Source: Bacteroidota bacterium
GTDB taxonomy: Bacteria > Bacteroidota > Bacteroidia > UKL13-3
NCBI GenBank assembly: GCA_034439655.1
Contig: JAWXAU010000126.1
Location: forward strand, 1 to 32,526
DNA length: 32,526 bases
Direction: 5' to 3'
Shown here: one piece after another, positions 24,844 through 32,526 of the stretch
How the letters are laid out: each line of letters begins with the position of its first letter
Numbering within the stretch: the stretch's first letter is position 1
Notes under the pieces: generated by a model
What the model saw: only the letters and a program-made list of their open reading frames with translations
Databases searched by the model: none
Told to the model about the DNA's origin: nothing
Program-made: the position numbers and the translations under genes

Positions 24844-25485
24844 CTATGTCAAATCATCCAAAACTGCTATACCATCCAAATGGCTGCGGTCATTGGTTTT
24901 GAGGAGTGTGAATTTTTCATAATCATAATCGAAGATATATAAACCTGTATTGCTATGGTCGTGATCGTCCATGTGCTCAAGACCCATATTTTGGATTAGG
25001 CACAAAAAAGATTTGAGGGCACGGCCATGCATGCATATCAAAACATTTTTCTCCTGTGTTTGAGCCATGATATATTCTAATGTGGGTTCTTGTCGGGCTG
25101 CAAGCTCTAGCGGACTTTCGCCACCAGTTATCTTAATATGCAAATGCCCCTCACGCCATTCTTTTACACGTTTCCAATATTCGTTATCGAATTCTTTATT
25201 ATGTTCCAAACCTTCGTGTACACCCCAACTTATTTCATTAAGTCCTGCCAATGCTTCGTAGCCGATACCTTGGTCGATAAAATGCTCAACCGTTTGCTTG
25301 GTACGTTTCAATTGTGATATATATATCTTATCGAAGGGGATACTTTTATAACTCTGATAAAACGACAATGCCTGACTACGTCCAGTATCGTTCAAGTCGC
25401 TGTCCACACCGCTTCCCTGTACGATATTCTTTTTATTGAAATCTGTTTCTCCGTGACGTATGATATATATATTTTTCTTGTCCAT
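24844..25485 (-). CDS. Histidine phosphatase family protein (phosphoglycerate mutase-like)
   Basis: A 213-residue cytoplasmic member of histidine phosphatase branch 1. The signature IRHGETDFNKKNIVQG supplies the nucleophile H11 in RHG; the second catalytic histidine is in CMHGRALKSFL. The R-x-x-Q-T region (LKRTKQTVEHF) and the ISWGVHEGLE acidic motif are as in this family. The substrate cannot be read from sequence; phosphoglycerate mutase, fructose bisphosphatase and cobalamin/alpha-ribazole phosphatase share these motifs. It ends in a region that converges on the broken TonB_C gene. Confidence 0.92.
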   Translation of the reverse strand: MDKKNIYIIRHGETDFNKKNIVQGSGVDSDLNDTGRSQALSFYQSYKSIPFDKIYISQLKRTKQTVEHFIDQGIGYEALAGLNEISWGVHEGLEHNKEFDNEYWKRVKEWREGHLHIKITGGESPLELAARQEPTLEYIMAQTQEKNVLICMHGRALKSFLCLIQNMGLEHMDDHDHSNTGLYIFDYDYEKFTLLKTNDRSHLDGIAVLDDLT

Positions 25486-25498
25486 TTAAAAAAATTTA

Positions 25499-25513
25499 TC
25501 CGCCTCAAGCGGA
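25499..25513. repeat. Short palindrome TCCGC-CTCAA-GCGGA
   Basis: A member of the TCCGCC-N-GGCGGA palindrome family with arms TCCGC/GCGGA, located directly upstream of the histidine phosphatase start and downstream of the rplS terminator. Confidence 0.6.
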
Positions 25514-25531
25514 CTATTATTAAAATAAAAA

Positions 25532-25557
25532 AGGCTGTCCGTTTGTATAGACAGCCT
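25532..25557 (-). terminator. Terminator of rplS
   Basis: AGGCTGTC (25532-25539) pairs with GACAGCCT (25550-25557), loop of 10 nt; on the minus strand the stem is followed by a long T-rich tail. It lies 21 bp after the rplS stop. Confidence 0.9.
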
Positions 25558-25577
25558 GAAATATAATGTTTTTGAGA

Positions 25578-25925
25578 TTAACCTCTTTTTTCTTTGATAC
25601 GGGCTTTTTTGCCTGTAAGTCCACGTTGATAGAAAATCCTGGCACGTCTTACTTTACCGCGGCTCATCACTACTATTTTATCAATATTGGGACTGTGAAC
25701 AGGGAATATACGCTCTACACCAATACCGTTTGAAATTTTACGCACGGTAAAAGTTTCGTTTAGACCACTGTTGCGGCGTTGTATAACCACACCTTGGTAC
25801 AACTGGATACGCTCTTTGGCACCCTCTTTAATTTTGTATGATACTGCTACAGTATCGCCAGCCTTGAATGTTGGAACATCGGCCTTTAAAAATTCTTGCT
25901 CTACGATTTTTAATAAATTGCTCAT
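25578..25925 (-). CDS. rplS: 50S ribosomal protein L19
   Basis: A complete 115-residue L19, a protein at the 30S-50S interface. It shows [44 protein letters not shown] and the basic end [21 protein letters not shown]. Length is normal for the family. It has its own promoter with well-placed -33 and -7 elements and its own terminator, so it is probably monocistronic and strongly expressed. The usual trmD-rimM neighbours are absent from the window. Confidence 0.97.
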   Translation of the reverse strand: MSNLLKIVEQEFLKADVPTFKAGDTVAVSYKIKEGAKERIQLYQGVVIQRRNSGLNETFTVRKISNGIGVERIFPVHSPNIDKIVVMSRGKVRRARIFYQRGLTGKKARIKEKRG

Positions 25926-25947
25926 GATAGCTTAAAATTTGGGAGTG

Positions 25948-25977
25948 CAAAAATAGGGCTTTATCCTTTATAAACAA
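25948..25977 (-). promoter_or_regulatory. Promoter of rplS (TTG-N19-TATTTTTG)
   Basis: In the gene's sense, TTG (25975-25977) is followed after exactly 19 bp by TATTTTTG (25948-25955). This is the most canonical Bacteroidota promoter in the window, 23 bp before the ATG, as expected for a ribosomal protein gene. Confidence 0.85.
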
Positions 25978-25989
25978 ATGTTTTTTTGT

Positions 25990-26454
25990 TTATTCCTCCT
26001 CCACGTCCTCTACTTTGAAAACCAGCTTATTGCTCGCCAAAAAATTGATGCCGGAGCTAATAACCGTTGCAAAGATAGGGGCTAGGAACAGCCTGTTTTT
26101 GTGCAAGTATCCAGGCAGGTAATCTGCTATATCCACAAAATAATACACCAAAGCGATATTGATAAAGAAGCCAATGGCATACACCATAGCAAACTTCCTG
26201 AAATACTTTTTCTCTTTATGGGTCTGGTGTCTGAAAGTCCAGTTTTTATTAACCACATAGCTCACAAACAAACCTACAATGCTTCCAATTACCTGGTAAA
26301 TGAGATAATATTTCTTCACATCATGATACATCATCAAGTGCAACTCACATAAAACTGCGTAAGTGATATAACCTGCTACAAAGGAGGCTGCACCTACAAT
26401 CCCAAACTTTACCAGTTTGCGTATGAGCTTATTTTGAAGAATAATGCGAATCAT
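25990..26454 (-). CDS. GtrA-family membrane protein
   Basis: A 154-residue protein with four transmembrane helices (about 15-35, 50-70, 85-110, 125-145 from the ATG at 26454; an in-frame TTG at 26466 adds four residues). LVKFGIVGAASFVAGYITYAVL, a VVNKNWTFRHQ motif between helices and the terminal SSGINFLASNKLVFK are characteristic of the GtrA family, which flips or helps flip polyprenyl-linked sugars for surface glycan modification. No glycosyltransferase gene is next to it. It lies upstream of rplS, whose promoter sits 13 bp beyond its stop. Confidence 0.9.
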   Translation of the reverse strand: MIRIILQNKLIRKLVKFGIVGAASFVAGYITYAVLCELHLMMYHDVKKYYLIYQVIGSIVGLFVSYVVNKNWTFRHQTHKEKKYFRKFAMVYAIGFFINIALVYYFVDIADYLPGYLHKNRLFLAPIFATVISSGINFLASNKLVFKVEDVEEE

Positions 26455-26732
26455 AAAGGTCGGCAAAAATAATGGTTAATGGTTAATTATAAATGGTTAA
26501 GTTAATGGTTAATTATACCCGCCGCCGCGGAGCTAATGGGCTACGCAAAGTTTTTCCCGTCGGCTGAAGCAGACGATAATCGTTAATGGGCTACGCAATC
26601 AATTCAATGGTTAATGTCGCGACCTAACCAATTGAAATCTTGTTTTTGAAATTGCCAATAGTATCTTTCCAGTAATCTTTATTGCCTGAATTCATTTACC
26701 ATTAACCATTATATATCCCTATTTTTGCGACC
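26455..26732. repeat. Gene-free stretch of AATGGTTAAT-type repeats
   Basis: The block near 26471-26510 holds several copies of AATGGTTAA with varying spacers; ATGGGCTACGCAA occurs twice (near 26537 and 26587), and inverted copies TTTACCATTAACCATTA close the block near 26695. A fragment GCCGCCGCGGAGC (near 26521) is a decayed palindrome. Upstream of the LutA-like gene a TATTTTTG (26719-26726) is a perfect -7 element only 6 bp before its start codon. Confidence 0.6.
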
Positions 26733-27473
26733 TTGCAAAAAGATAAAACCATACATGTAGATTTATTTGTACCCTGCCACATCGATCAGTTTTGGCCTGA
26801 GACGGGCTTTAATATGAAACGACTTTTGGAACTGGCAGGATGTGTTACACATTATAATACGGAACAAACTTGCTGCGGTCAGCCCGCCTTCAATGCAGGT
26901 TTTTGGGACGATGCCAAAGAAGTAGGTGAAAAATTAATTGGCGAACAACTTGCCGGTCATTATATGGTTGCCGCTTCATCTGGTTGTGTGAGCATGGTGC
27001 GTCAATCCTATAATCAGCTTTTCGAAAATTCATCAGTGCATAATCCCAGTAAAAATTTACAAAAAAACTTTTTCGACTTTGCAGAATTCTGGGTGGATAT
27101 ATTAGGCAACCCTCATTTAAACGCAACTTTTAATTCTCGCGTTGCTTTGCTCGACAATTGCAAAGGCATGCGTGATTGTAAAATATTTGATCAGCCTCGA
27201 AAACTGCTCGCTCAGGTGGAAGGACTCGAATTGGTTGAAATAAAAGACTATGATACATGTTGCGGTTTTGGCGGAATATTTTCGGTAAAGTATGAACTTC
27301 TATCAGTTGCACTGGCCGAAGAAAAATTGAAAAATGTAATGGATACTGGTGCCGAATTTTTAGTGTGTACCGATGGCGGTTGTTTGATGCATTTAGATTC
27401 CTATATCAAAAAAAACAACTTGCATATTAAAGCTATACATATAGTAGATTTGCTGGTGAAAGGGTTGAAGTAG
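26733..27473 (+). CDS. lutA: LutA/YkgE-type (Fe-S)-binding oxidoreductase subunit
   Basis: A 246-residue protein with two CCG domains (TCCGQPAFNAG at 46-56 with CCG 47-49; TCCGFGG at 175-181 with CCG 176-178), the conserved HDRD-like DNCKGMRDCK, and ASSGC. LutA is one of three subunits (LutABC) converting L-lactate to pyruvate. No lutB or lutC gene is next to it. The start is TTG at 26733: an in-frame stop lies at 26703, no ATG lies between, and the conserved N-terminal VDLFVPCHIDQFWPETG begins at residue 9, so a downstream ATG (codon 28) would remove it. A -7 element ends 6 bp before the TTG, so the message may be leaderless. Confidence 0.88.
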   Translation: MQKDKTIHVDLFVPCHIDQFWPETGFNMKRLLELAGCVTHYNTEQTCCGQPAFNAGFWDDAKEVGEKLIGEQLAGHYMVAASSGCVSMVRQSYNQLFENSSVHNPSKNLQKNFFDFAEFWVDILGNPHLNATFNSRVALLDNCKGMRDCKIFDQPRKLLAQVEGLELVEIKDYDTCCGFGGIFSVKYELLSVALAEEKLKNVMDTGAEFLVCTDGGCLMHLDSYIKKNNLHIKAIHIVDLLVKGLK

Positions 27474-27726
27474 TAGATAGTGGTCAGCCCGCCGCGGCGG
27501 GCAGTAGATAGTAGTAAGTAGACAGTAGATAGAAGTAAGTAGTAAGTAGATAGATAGTGGTCAGTAGAGTAGACAGCCCGCCGCGGCGGGTAGTAGTAAG
27601 TAGATAGTAGACAGCCCGCCGCGGCGGGTAGTAGAAAGTAATAATATTAAGATGAAAAAAATGTTGCGTCAGCACCCCATCCCGATTGCAATCGGGGCCT
27701 AAATCTCATATCCCAATCCCTAGCCC
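27474..27726. repeat. GTAGATAGTAAGTAGA-like simple repeat with three GC palindromes
   Basis: A low-complexity purine-rich run built from GTAG, GATA and TAAGTAG words (about 27474-27640). It carries three identical CCCGCCGCGGCGGG palindromes (27488-27501, 27577-27590, 27615-27628). A further perfect 16-bp palindrome CCCGATTGCAATCGGG follows at 27681-27696. No gene or clear promoter for ruvB is seen; the open frame on the minus strand here is a product of the low complexity. Confidence 0.75.
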
Positions 27727-28755
27727 ATGCGTAACCCAAATATAGATGCCGACGAAGAAAACCTAGACAATACCGAAAAGGAATTGGAGAAGGTTTTACG
27801 CCCGCAAGCTTTTGGCGATTTTACAGGACAAGATAAAACTATAGAAAATTTAAAAATATTTGTGGGGGCCGCCCGCCTACGTAGCGAAGCACTCGACCAT
27901 GTATTGTTGCACGGGCCTCCGGGTTTGGGCAAAACTACCTTGGCACATATTATATCAAATGAATTGGGTGCAGGCATTAAAATTACTTCAGGACCTGTTA
28001 TAGAAAAGCCCGGTGACCTTGCCGGACTTCTTACCAATTTAGAACAAGGCGATGTATTATTTATTGATGAAATACATAGACTAAGTCCTGTGGTGGAAGA
28101 GTATTTATACTCAGCCATGGAAGATTATAAAATAGATATCATGCTGGAGAGTGGCCCCAATGCCCGCTCTATACAAATTGGTATCAATCCCTTTACTTTA
28201 ATTGGTGCTACAACCCGAAGTGGTTTGCTAACTGCTCCGTTGCGTGCAAGGTTTGGTATCAATGCCCGATTAGAATATTATGATGTAAAATTATTGACCA
28301 CGATTGTAAAACGTTCTGCAGGAATTTTAAAAACTACAATAGCCGATACCGCAGCTCACGAAATTGCCAAACGCAGCAGGGGAACCCCACGTATTGCAAA
28401 TGCATTATTGCGTCGTACCCGAGATTTTGCACAAATGAAAGGCGATGGAACTATTACTTTAGACATTGCCCAAATGGCTCTCGATGCATTGAATGTAGAC
28501 TCGCACGGACTGGATGAAATGGATAATAAAATCCTCACAACTATTATAGAAAAATTTAAAGGCGGCCCTGTAGGATTAAATACTATTGCCACTGCCGTAA
28601 GCGAAGATGCAGGAACCATAGAAGAAGTATATGAACCTTTCCTCATACAAGAAGGATTTTTGATGCGTACCGCCCGTGGCCGTGAGGCAACCGAAATGGC
28701 TTATAAGCATTTGGGCATTATGCCGCACAGGGGGAATAGTAATCAGTTGTTTTAG
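27727..28755 (+). CDS. ruvB: Holliday junction ATP-dependent DNA helicase RuvB
   Basis: A complete 342-residue AAA+ motor that drives branch migration of Holliday junctions with RuvA. Walker [11 protein letters not shown] (62-71), Walker [11 protein letters not shown] (111-120), sensor/arginine-finger region [16 protein letters not shown], and the RuvB-specific winged-helix C-terminus with [23 protein letters not shown]. The N-terminal [12 protein letters not shown] is also typical. ATG at 27727 fits the family's length. No ruvA or ruvC nearby. Confidence 0.97.
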   Translation: MRNPNIDADEENLDNTEKELEKVLRPQAFGDFTGQDKTIENLKIFVGAARLRSEALDHVLLHGPPGLGKTTLAHIISNELGAGIKITSGPVIEKPGDLAGLLTNLEQGDVLFIDEIHRLSPVVEEYLYSAMEDYKIDIMLESGPNARSIQIGINPFTLIGATTRSGLLTAPLRARFGINARLEYYDVKLLTTIVKRSAGILKTTIADTAAHEIAKRSRGTPRIANALLRRTRDFAQMKGDGTITLDIAQMALDALNVDSHGLDEMDNKILTTIIEKFKGGPVGLNTIATAVSEDAGTIEEVYEPFLIQEGFLMRTARGREATEMAYKHLGIMPHRGNSNQLF

Positions 28756-28773
28756 TATTATATATTATTGTAT

Positions 28774-30101
28774 ATGAAAAAATATATTGTTTTATTTTTT
28801 TGTTTGATATCGCTTAGTTGTTTTGCTCAGGAGATAAAGTGGTACGTGCCGCCATTTGCTGATTCGGTTACTTTAGAAAATATAAATAAAAATGATTCCT
28901 CTTTTTATGAGAATGGTATGAAAGGCATTTATATGGTTTGCAAATAACTGTTCCTGCTAAATATGATGATATCGTTTTTAATGACTACTATCATTTATTT
29001 TATTATGTGGAAAACAAAAACAGATGGGGTATATATTATGCAAATGATACAATGCAAAAAGAATTATTCCCTTGCATTTATGATACCATTTGCGAAGTAG
29101 AGTATCCCATATTTAAAGTGCTAATAGGAAATGCTTGTGCTTTCTATCATATGTACTATAAAAAATGGGTGACAACTTTTGTGAAGAATTGCAAACAAGC
29201 ATCAAAACCAAAGAAAAGAATAACAGAAGGAGGATCAAAGTTAATGCATTCAGGTATGTACGGAGACGGTGCACCGCCAAAAGCCAGTAGCTCAAGAGAT
29301 GGAAATCAGAAAAAACGAACAAATTACTCAAAAGATGTAGAAACCAAGATTGAACAACTTGACGAAGCGAAAGTATATAAAAATGAATTAGAAGAAATTA
29401 GGAGGAAATTACGGAATGAAACCATTCTATTTAGCTCTAAAATTTGTGATAATTTCTATACCTTTAATTTCTCCAGTAGAAACACTTATATAGTTTTTAA
29501 TTACTCCAAAAAAATCAATCATTAGCGATCCAATATCGGGAGCTATATTAGAAGGGAAACTATTGCTATGCTTTAATAAAAAAGGTGTATGGGCTATTGA
29601 TACCTTTAGCAACAATATTGTATCTCCAATGCTCGAAAGAGTTAGATTAAAAAACAATTATTTTTTTGAAAAAAATGGATTGAATACAAAATATACAATT
29701 GCTAAAGTAAATGGTAAACACGGCTTGTACAGCAGAAACTATCAAACCGTAATCCCTTTCCAATTTATCAATTTACAATTCAAAGAAAATAAAGATGTAG
29801 TATATTGTGAAACTGAAAATAGGAAAGTGCATTTGTTACTTGAATTTATGATAGTATATATACGGATCGCGTAAAATATACTTCTGGGGCCAAGCCATTA
29901 ATTCTGTTAGTTAAAGATGGTAAACTTGGATTCAACTTTTGGGAACACAACGCTATTCCACCCTTATTTGATGATTATAAATTTGGAAGAAACTATTTGC
30001 TATGGGCAAAATATGAAGGAAAGTGGGGAATATTAGACCCCAATCAAAAGTATAGAAAACATAAGAAAAAACGAAAAAAATTTATTCGATTCATTAAATA
30101 A
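28774..30101 (+). pseudogene. WG-repeat secreted protein, broken into four frames
   Basis: One ancestral gene is visible in four consecutive pieces. Piece 1 (28774-28947): signal peptide MKKYIVLFFCLISLSCFAQ and 38 more residues. Piece 2 (28938-29525): KYDDIVFNDYYHLFYYVENKNRWGIYY, then a charged helical stretch. Piece 3 (about 29530-29874): LLLCFNKKGVWAIDTFSNNIVSPMLERV and NGKHGLYSRNYQTVIPFQF. Piece 4 (about 29850-30101): LVKDGKLGFNFWEHNAIPPLFDDY and YEGKWGILDPNQK, ending KKFIRFIK. The repeated 'K.G.W/FG(I)..ipp.fD.' pattern is that of WG (KWG) repeats. The reading frame changes three times (frames 1, 0, 1, 0), so no full protein can be made unless the sequence has errors. Confidence 0.75.
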
Positions 30102-30142
30102 ATTGTCGAAATTTCCCACGCAAAAAACCTCCAACATTTAAC

Positions 30143-30150
30143 TATCTTTG
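30143..30150 (+). promoter_or_regulatory. -7 promoter element of ribD, next to its start codon
   Basis: TATCTTTG matches TAnnTTTG exactly and its last base is 6 bp before the A of the ATG at 30156. With the usual distance, transcription would start on or beside the ATG, so ribD may be made from a leaderless message. No -33 TTG at normal spacing was found. Confidence 0.5.
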
Positions 30151-30155
30151 CCACC

Positions 30156-31211
30156 ATGCATACCCATTACATGAAACGTTGTTTACAATTGGCTGCCAAT
30201 GGCGAAGGACTTGTGGAGCCCAACCCGATGGTGGGTTGCGTGATTGTTCACGAGGATGAAATTATTGCTGAAGGATTTCACCATCAATATGGTGGCAATC
30301 ATGCCGAGGTAGATGCGATTAACAACCTTCAAGGGTTTGGCAAGTTTAACGAATGTAGTATATATATAAATTTGGAACCTTGTTCGCATACGGGCAAAAC
30401 ACCGCCTTGTGTAGATTTAATTATCGAGAAAAAATTCAAACAAGTTATTATAGCCCAACAAGATCCCAATCCATTAGTTGCAGGACAAGGAATAGAAAAA
30501 TTAAAAGCTGCAGGCATAGAAACTATTATAGAAATTTGTGAAGATGACGCATTGAAACTGAATAATAAATTCAATTGTTTTCACCAAAAAAATAGACCGT
30601 TCGTTACGCTTAAGTGGGCACAAACCGCCGATGATATTATCGCTCCGCAAATGCGTGACCCCAATTACCAACAGTTACGATATATTAGTAACCAATATTC
30701 GGTGAGGCAAGTGCACCGCTATAGGGCTTGTCATGGAGCTATATTGGTTGGTTCTAATACGGCATTGAATGATAATCCTACTTTGGATGTGCGACATTGG
30801 GAAGGAAAAAACCCAATAAGAGTTGTTTGGGATCCACAACTGCGATTGAGTCAAGAACTCAATGTATTTGATGGCAGCACCCCTACATTAGTTTTGGTGG
30901 ATCAATATTTTCAATCGAACAAACATTGGGAAAAAGAAAATGTAGAATTTATATATATAGATTTTTCGATGGGAGCTGCCAAACAAACTTTGGAAGTATT
31001 ATATAAAAAAGGAATACAATCGGTTTTGGTGGAAGGGGGTAGAATGGTATTACAAACTTTTATCTCAGAAAATATTTGGGATGAAACCAAGGTATTTACC
31101 GCTCCGCAAAAAACGTATCATATTGGCTTGAAAGCCCCGTTCATCAACCAAGAACCCAACTACACAGAAAACATTTCAGGCGACATTTTGAAAACATATA
31201 TACATGGCTAA
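30156..31211 (+). CDS. ribD: Bifunctional riboflavin biosynthesis protein RibD (deaminase/reductase)
   Basis: A complete 351-residue two-domain enzyme for the second and third steps of riboflavin synthesis. The N-terminal deaminase has zinc ligands H49 in NHAEVDA, C76 and C85 in EPCSHTGKTPPC, catalytic E51. The C-terminal reductase (about 145-345) shows KWAQTADD, HRYRACHGAILVGSNTALNDNPTLDVR and the conserved VEGGR. Length is normal. The start ATG at 30156 is nine residues before MKRC-LQLAANGEG; a second ATG (30171) is nearer the conserved start. No FMN riboswitch is seen, since only about 55 bp lie upstream. Overlaps the methyltransferase gene by 8 bp. Confidence 0.95.
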   Translation: MHTHYMKRCLQLAANGEGLVEPNPMVGCVIVHEDEIIAEGFHHQYGGNHAEVDAINNLQGFGKFNECSIYINLEPCSHTGKTPPCVDLIIEKKFKQVIIAQQDPNPLVAGQGIEKLKAAGIETIIEICEDDALKLNNKFNCFHQKNRPFVTLKWAQTADDIIAPQMRDPNYQQLRYISNQYSVRQVHRYRACHGAILVGSNTALNDNPTLDVRHWEGKNPIRVVWDPQLRLSQELNVFDGSTPTLVLVDQYFQSNKHWEKENVEFIYIDFSMGAAKQTLEVLYKKGIQSVLVEGGRMVLQTFISENIWDETKVFTAPQKTYHIGLKAPFINQEPNYTENISGDILKTYIHG

Positions 31212-32115
31212 GAACAATATTATTAAAAATATATTAAAGCGGGCATTATATCCTTGGAATACTTATAAGGTTATTAAACTACAACGTAACCGCAAGCGTG
31301 GAAACCGCCACCAAGATGATGCTCAATTAAAACTGTACAGCAAAATATTGAAAGGAGATTTTTTGCATTATGGATATTTTGATAATGCAAAAATTGAAGC
31401 AGAAGATATCAGTTTGAATATGATATACAATGCACAAAAGCGTTATGCAGAAAAATTGGTAGAGCTTATTACAGACAAATCTTCTCCTGCACTAGACGTG
31501 GGTTGTGGTATGGGTGGACTATTAAAACTATTAAACGAAAACAATATAAATGCAATCGGTTTAACACCTGATAATACACAGATAAAACATATCATCAATA
31601 CGTATCCGAACAAGGTATTACATTGCCGTTTTGAAGATATAAAAGCTGATGATTATATACAGCATTTTGGCACGGTGATTACTTCAGAATCATTACAATA
31701 TTTGCAACTCGACAAAGCATTACCTATCATCGATAAAATTATGAAACCCGGCGGCACATGGGTAGCTTGTGATTATTTCAGGCTGGGTAAAGCACATGAG
31801 AAAAGTGGTCATAATTGGGAATCATTTAATACACTGTTAACCAAGCATGGTTTCAAAATGACGCATGAAGAAAATATCACGCCGCATATATTGCCTACCA
31901 TTGCTTATATATATATGTGGGCTACACAAATTGGTATGCCTGTGAAAGAATTTCTGATAGAAAAAATTAAAGTAAAAAATCCAGGACTCTATTATATTAT
32001 AGAAAAATCTTTACCAGAGATTGATGGCAAATTGGATAAGAATATTAATATTATAAATCCAACATTATTTGCTTTAGAGAAGAAGTATGTTTTGATGAAA
32101 ATTGAGAGGAATTGA
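31204..32115 (+). CDS. Class I SAM-dependent methyltransferase
   Basis: A 303-residue cytoplasmic methyltransferase. The SAM-binding motif is ALDVGCGMGGLLKLL (about residues 97-111), followed by the acidic strand GLTPDNTQ, DIKADDYIQHFGTVITSESLQYL and PGGTWVACDYF, as in the cyclopropane-fatty-acid-synthase/ubiE-like superfamily. The N-terminal LHYGYFDNAKIEAEDIS also fits that group. The substrate is not evident; the fatty-acid or small-molecule type is likelier than nucleic acid. The start overlaps ribD by 8 bp, so they are probably co-transcribed, though no riboflavin role is implied. Confidence 0.88.
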   Translation: MAKNNIIKNILKRALYPWNTYKVIKLQRNRKRGNRHQDDAQLKLYSKILKGDFLHYGYFDNAKIEAEDISLNMIYNAQKRYAEKLVELITDKSSPALDVGCGMGGLLKLLNENNINAIGLTPDNTQIKHIINTYPNKVLHCRFEDIKADDYIQHFGTVITSESLQYLQLDKALPIIDKIMKPGGTWVACDYFRLGKAHEKSGHNWESFNTLLTKHGFKMTHEENITPHILPTIAYIYMWATQIGMPVKEFLIEKIKVKNPGLYYIIEKSLPEIDGKLDKNINIINPTLFALEKKYVLMKIERN

Positions 32116-32277
32116 CGATGTACGATGTACGATGTTTGTCATGCTGTTCCTACAACTATCGGGTTTATCGAAGCATGAACAAACGGTCTTCGATAGACGG
32201 TCTTTGATATCCGCCGCGGCGGACAGACTGACAGCAAGTCTTTTAACCACAGTGTTACACGGAGTTTGGCACAGAGA
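32116..32277. other. Gene-free stretch with ACGATGT triplet repeat and palindromes
   Basis: ACGATGT occurs three times in tandem at about 32116-32136. TCATGCT (near 32138) and AGCATGA (near 32171) form an inverted repeat, and TCCGCCGCGGCGGA lies at 32210-32223. No gene: the plus-strand open frame across here consists of repeat sequence. Confidence 0.55.
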
Positions 32278-32370
32278 TTATACCGAAACTCAATATATAA
32301 TAGTAAAAAAAAGAGGGACTAATCCCCCCGCATCCCGATAATTATCGGGATTAAGCGAGGCTTTCGGGAT
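32278..32370 (+). repeat. MITE-like dispersed repeat, copy D (first half only)
   Basis: Starts TTATACCGAAACTC and contains the same 20-bp palindrome ATCCCGATAATTATCGGGAT (32332-32351) and the surrounding CCCCGC stem as copy A (the second arm is degenerate). It stops matching after CTTTCGGGAT (32370); the second half with TCCGCC..GGCGGA is missing. Confidence 0.75.
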
Positions 32371-32526
32371 TCTTCTTTTTCACATGAAATATAGGCGTTG
32401 ATTCTCCTATTAATTTAGAGTTAACACAACCTTCTGCACGGATATTGAGCAATTTCGCTAAAAAGCCTTGCAGCAAAATCAACGACCTAATTGCATAAAA
32501 TACTAATTTATAGTAAGTATAACAGT
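32371..32526. other. Unassigned end of window
   Basis: No convincing gene. On the minus strand a frame reads SLILLQGFLAKLLNIRAEGCVNSKLIGES without a start codon; it may be a fragment of a gene cut by the window edge or repeat sequence. Confidence 0.3.

Noticed and set aside
27474-27640. CRISPR-like spacing of three identical palindromes
   Set aside because: Only three short palindromes with 89 and 38 bp spacing in a simple-sequence run; no direct repeats of 25-40 bp and no cas genes.
27484-27675. 63-codon minus-strand open frame rich in Leu/Thr/Tyr
   Set aside because: Translation of a simple repeat; low-complexity composition with no start context.
30102-30155. FMN riboswitch in front of ribD
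   Set aside because: The gap is only about 55 bp and lacks the conserved FMN-aptamer blocks.
32102-32341. 79-codon plus-strand open frame after the methyltransferase
   Set aside because: Consists of ACGATGT repeat, a palindrome and the start of repeat copy D.
32371-32526. Minus-strand frame SLILLQGFLAKLLNIRAEG as a gene fragment
   Set aside because: No start codon, no recognised family, and it borders repeat sequence; too little is visible to call a gene.

Overview
The window looks like chromosomal DNA of a Bacteroidota bacterium (Sphingobacteria/Chitinophaga-like breadth; I cannot place it further). Reasons: AT-rich DNA, several upstream regions with the Bacteroidota -7 promoter element TAnnTTTG, no strong Shine-Dalgarno sequences, secreted proteins ending in type IX secretion (T9SS) C-terminal sorting domains, GEVED and BNR-associated modules, and a porin O/P family outer-membrane channel.

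Layout. 1-5800: a PhoB/OmpR-type response regulator (minus), a divergent T9SS cargo protein (plus), a patch of decayed T9SS protein tails, and a porin O/P gene (minus). The three intact genes share an unusual upstream signal: TAAC-type half-sites at an exact 11-bp period in the same orientation relative to each gene, resembling a Pho box. 5650-6430: gene-free, with two copies of a small dispersed repeat and a 51-55-bp tandem repeat. 6434-14066: a divergent signalling locus. Minus: receiver/coiled-coil protein, then Bcp peroxiredoxin. Plus: ThiF-nitroreductase fusion, a GNAT/LuxI-like putative acyltransferase, a 7TM-DISM sensor histidine kinase, a receiver-kinase hybrid and a CheY-like receiver; the last three junctions are 4-bp ATGA overlaps. 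It reads as a 'make a small molecule, sense it, relay it' module and is the best candidate here for an undescribed system.

14056-18043 (minus): M23 peptidase, fumarylacetoacetate-hydrolase-family protein and delta-1-pyrroline-5-carboxylate dehydrogenase (pruA). 18177-23228: a 1683-residue modular T9SS surface protein followed by two strong hairpins. 23400-24753: a broken secreted TonB_C-domain gene, frameshifted and interrupted by a 139-bp MITE-like repeat with a 7-bp target duplication. 24844-26454 (minus): histidine phosphatase, ribosomal protein L19 and a GtrA-family membrane protein. 26733-32115 (plus): LutA-like protein, ruvB, a WG-repeat pseudogene in four frames, ribD and a SAM methyltransferase.

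Intergenic DNA is rich in short palindromes (TCCCGA-N6-TCGGGA and CCGCC-N-GGCGG families) and in a MITE-like element seen five times. No rRNA, tRNA or CRISPR array was recognised.
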